Positions 6,626 through 7,785 of a DNA stretch of 7,785 nt are shown here, piece by piece; the first letter of the stretch is position 1; each line of letters starts with the position of its first letter. Below the pieces are notes generated by a model that was given only the letters and a program-made list of their open reading frames with translations, was not told the DNA's origin and did no database searches. Where the stretch lies: assembly GCA_021811205.1 (NCBI GenBank), contig JAJZPK010000119.1:1-7785 (forward strand), written 5' to 3'. The stretch comes from Pseudomonadota bacterium. Lineage in GTDB: Bacteria > Pseudomonadota > Gammaproteobacteria > Burkholderiales > JABEVD01. Made by a program: the position numbers and the translations under genes.

Positions 6626-7393
6626 ATGCGCTTCGCATCGCTGGCCAGCGGCAGCGAAGGCAATGCACTGGTCGTCGAGTCCGGGACAACGCGCATCATG
6701 CTGGACTGTGGGCTTGGACTGAAGGATACGGTCTCTAGGCTTTCGCGTCTCTCACTCGCCCCCGAAGACCTTTCGGCCATTCTCGTCACGCACGAGCACG
6801 AGGACCATGCGAGCGGCGTATTTCGCTTTGCCAGGAAATACGGCTTGCCCATCTGGCTGACCCACGGCACCCTCAAGGCGCACAAGACAGCCTACGCTGA
6901 GCTGAATATCGGCATGATCGAAGGCTACCAGCGATTCTCCATCGGAAACATTGAAGTGGAACCCTATCCCGTTCCGCACGATGCACGCGAACCGGTGCAA
7001 TTCGTTTTCGGCAATGGGTCCGCTCGTATCGGCGTACTCACCGATACGGGCTCGTCCACACCGCACATCGAGGCCACCCTGAGCGGATGCCACGCCTTGG
7101 TTCTGGAATGCAACCACGATGCCGAAATGCTGGCAAACAGCAGCTACCCCCCCAAACTCGTCCAGAGAATCTCCGGGCGATTCGGTCATCTCGAGAATGA
7201 GTCCGCAGCCGCGCTGCTCTCAAGGATAGATCAAGGCAGATTGCAGCATGTCATCGCAGCCCACCTCAGCCAGAAGAACAACACGCCTGCTCTTGCAAAA
7301 AGCGCTCTGGCCAGAGCGATGAACTGCAGTGAAGAATGGATAGGAATCGCTTGCCAGAAGGAAGGATTCGGCTGGCGCCAGGTGATGGAATGA
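6626..7393 (+). CDS. MBL-fold metallo-hydrolase, YycJ/WalJ-like
   Basis: A 255-residue cytosolic protein of the metallo-beta-lactamase fold. The metal motif THEHEDH gives H56, H58, D60 and H61; other likely ligands are H118 in PVPHD, D140 in LTDTG and H213 in AAHLSQKNN. The N-terminus MRFASLASGSEGNA, ECNHD (161-165), GHLEN (187-191) and the AAHLSQKNN block are typical of the family containing Bacillus YycJ (WalJ), which has been linked to cell-wall control and DNA metabolism there; some relatives are reported nucleases. In this organism the substrate is unknown, so I give no symbol. It starts 3 nt after the bamC stop with no strong Shine-Dalgarno, so it is probably coupled, and it ends directly at the operon terminator, whose first base is the last base of its stop codon. 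The order dapA-bamC-MBL is, from memory, recurrent in betaproteobacteria. All key residues are present. RNase Z or lactonase identity is less likely from the N-terminal motif. Confidence 0.87.
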   Translation: MRFASLASGSEGNALVVESGTTRIMLDCGLGLKDTVSRLSRLSLAPEDLSAILVTHEHEDHASGVFRFARKYGLPIWLTHGTLKAHKTAYAELNIGMIEGYQRFSIGNIEVEPYPVPHDAREPVQFVFGNGSARIGVLTDTGSSTPHIEATLSGCHALVLECNHDAEMLANSSYPPKLVQRISGRFGHLENESAAALLSRIDQGRLQHVIAAHLSQKNNTPALAKSALARAMNCSEEWIGIACQKEGFGWRQVME

Positions 7394-7420
7394 AAAAAGC
7401 CGGCCGAAGCCGGCTTTTTT
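7393..7420. terminator. Bidirectional rho-independent terminator
   Basis: A perfect 12-bp inverted repeat: A6-GCCGGC, loop CGAA, GCCGGC-T6. The GC core is six pairs, with a T6 tract for plus-strand transcripts and, read in reverse, a T6 tract for minus-strand transcripts. On the minus strand the loop is C(UUCG)G, the extra-stable tetraloop. It begins at the last base of the MBL gene stop and lies 13 nt past the minus-strand lipoprotein stop, so it should end both converging units. Confidence 0.93.
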
Positions 7421-7433
7421 ACAGCCCTTGAGC

Positions 7434-7655
7434 TTACTTGGCTGCGGGAGCAGCGTCGCTTGCAGCAGGTGCTGCAGGTGCAGCAGCAGATGCATCGCTG
7501 GCTGCAGGAGCAGCGGGAGCTGCAGGTGCTGCAGGTGCGTTGGCGTCAACGGTAGGCGCAGCGGGCGAAACTTCATTGGGAACTGCGGCGGGCTTTTCGC
7601 CACAAGCAGTCAGAGCGAGGCCGAGCAGAGCGGCGAGGAGGAGCGAGCGATTCAT
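7434..7655 (-). CDS. Small Ala/Pro-rich lipoprotein, function unknown
   Basis: A 73-residue protein with a short lipoprotein signal peptide (MNRSLLLAALLGLALTAC), lipobox LTAC and lipidated C18, followed by a low-complexity tail made almost only of Ala, Pro, Ser and Asp. PAAPAASDA occurs twice, 13 residues apart (47-55 and 60-68). After cleavage about 56 residues would be anchored to a membrane; residues 19-20 are G-E, not an Asp at +2, so outer-membrane sorting is expected by the E. coli rule. No folded domain is visible, and the tail may act as a flexible spacer (inference). Reality is supported by a good ribosome binding site, a possible promoter and a terminator placed just after the stop. 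The LTACG-plus-K start resembles LptM-like small lipoproteins, but I see no further similarity. I do not recognise a named family. Open frames on the opposite strand here result from the repeated Ala codons. Confidence 0.75.
   Translation of the reverse strand: MNRSLLLAALLGLALTACGEKPAAVPNEVSPAAPTVDANAPAAPAAPAAPAASDASAAAPAAPAASDAAPAAK
7465..7538. repeat. Direct repeats in the lipoprotein tail
   Basis: The 17-mer GCAGGTGCTGCAGGTGC occurs at 7465-7481 and again at 7522-7538, 57 nt (19 codons) apart, within a stretch of repeated Ala/Pro codons. Such tracts can change length by slippage in steps of whole codons. Confidence 0.6.
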
Positions 7656-7662
7656 TATGTTA

Positions 7663-7667
7663 TCCCT
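7663..7667 (-). promoter_or_regulatory. Ribosome binding site of the small lipoprotein gene
   Basis: On the minus strand AGGGA stands 7 nt before the ATG at 7655-7653, a good match to Shine-Dalgarno at normal spacing. It is clearer than most sites on the plus strand here. Confidence 0.6.
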
Positions 7668-7732
7668 AGTTTAAGTTGATACGAAATATCATTGGCGGCC
7701 CAGCTTCTCAGCTTTTTATGACCGACTCTGCG

Positions 7733-7760
7733 ATTTTAGCAGGTTTAATGAAATTTTCCA
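7733..7760 (-). promoter_or_regulatory. Possible sigma70 promoter of the small lipoprotein gene
   Basis: On the minus strand TGGAAA (7760-7755) and TAAAAT (7738-7733) are 16 nt apart, matching the -35 at 4 of 6 and the -10 at 5 of 6 positions. It would give a 5' leader of roughly 70 nt. The rest of the 130-nt non-coding end (7656-7785) is A/T-richer than the genes and shows no other clear feature. Confidence 0.4.
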
Positions 7761-7785
7761 GTGCCCATTAGCTTGTTCACATGAC

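Noticed and set aside
7428..7679. Plus-strand Gly/Cys/Ser-rich or Ala/Gly-rich open frames opposite the small lipoprotein
   Set aside because: These are frames of the repeated Ala/Pro codons; the minus-strand frame alone has a signal peptide, lipobox and ribosome binding site.
7702..7717. Short AGCT-TCTC-AGCT repeat followed by T5, possible terminator
   Set aside because: Only a 4-bp stem, lying in the leader of the minus-strand gene with no plus-strand gene before it; probably chance.
1..7785. Signs of a mobile element, CRISPR array, defence island or RNA gene
   Set aside because: I found no transposase, integrase, regular repeat-spacer pattern, tRNA-like fold or rRNA sequence; the genes are mostly housekeeping.

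Overview
The window reads as chromosomal DNA of a betaproteobacterium. I infer this from protein resemblance (a NudB, DapA, BamC and MBL hydrolase set of proteobacterial type, and a dapA-bamC-MBL order I remember from betaproteobacteria), not from any search; a Nitrosomonadales-type host is a guess. Arginine codons AGA/AGG are unusually frequent for such an organism, in housekeeping genes too, and this looks like a property of the whole genome.

Layout: positions 1-7393 are an almost gapless run of eight plus-strand genes: 3' end of nudB (folate pathway Nudix hydrolase), nadA (quinolinate synthase, type 3), a ybhP-like endonuclease/exonuclease/phosphatase protein, clsB (cardiolipin synthase B), an Atm1-type ABC exporter, dapA (lysine and peptidoglycan precursor synthesis), a shortened bamC (outer-membrane assembly lipoprotein) and a YycJ-like metallo-beta-lactamase-fold hydrolase. 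Junctions are 4-nt ATGA overlaps, a 14-nt overlap or gaps of a few bases. The only gap above 20 nt (24 nt, before dapA) is preceded by a possible promoter. The run ends at a strong 12-bp hairpin with U-tracts on both sides (7393-7420).

The same hairpin terminates a convergent minus-strand gene (7434-7655) for a 73-residue Ala/Pro-rich lipoprotein. That gene has a good ribosome binding site and a plausible sigma70 promoter in the 130-nt right-hand non-coding end.

How the genes fit together: the set mixes cofactor synthesis (folate, NAD), membrane lipid synthesis (ClsB with YbhP), Fe-S/thiol homeostasis (Atm1, with NadA as a 4Fe-4S enzyme) and envelope building (DapA, BamC). I see no mobile element, CRISPR array, tRNA, rRNA or defence system. 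The points most worth a second look are the BamC that appears to lack its first helix-grip domain and carries a 9-C tract, the type 3 NadA placed between nudB and ybhP-clsB, and the AGA/AGG arginine codon use.
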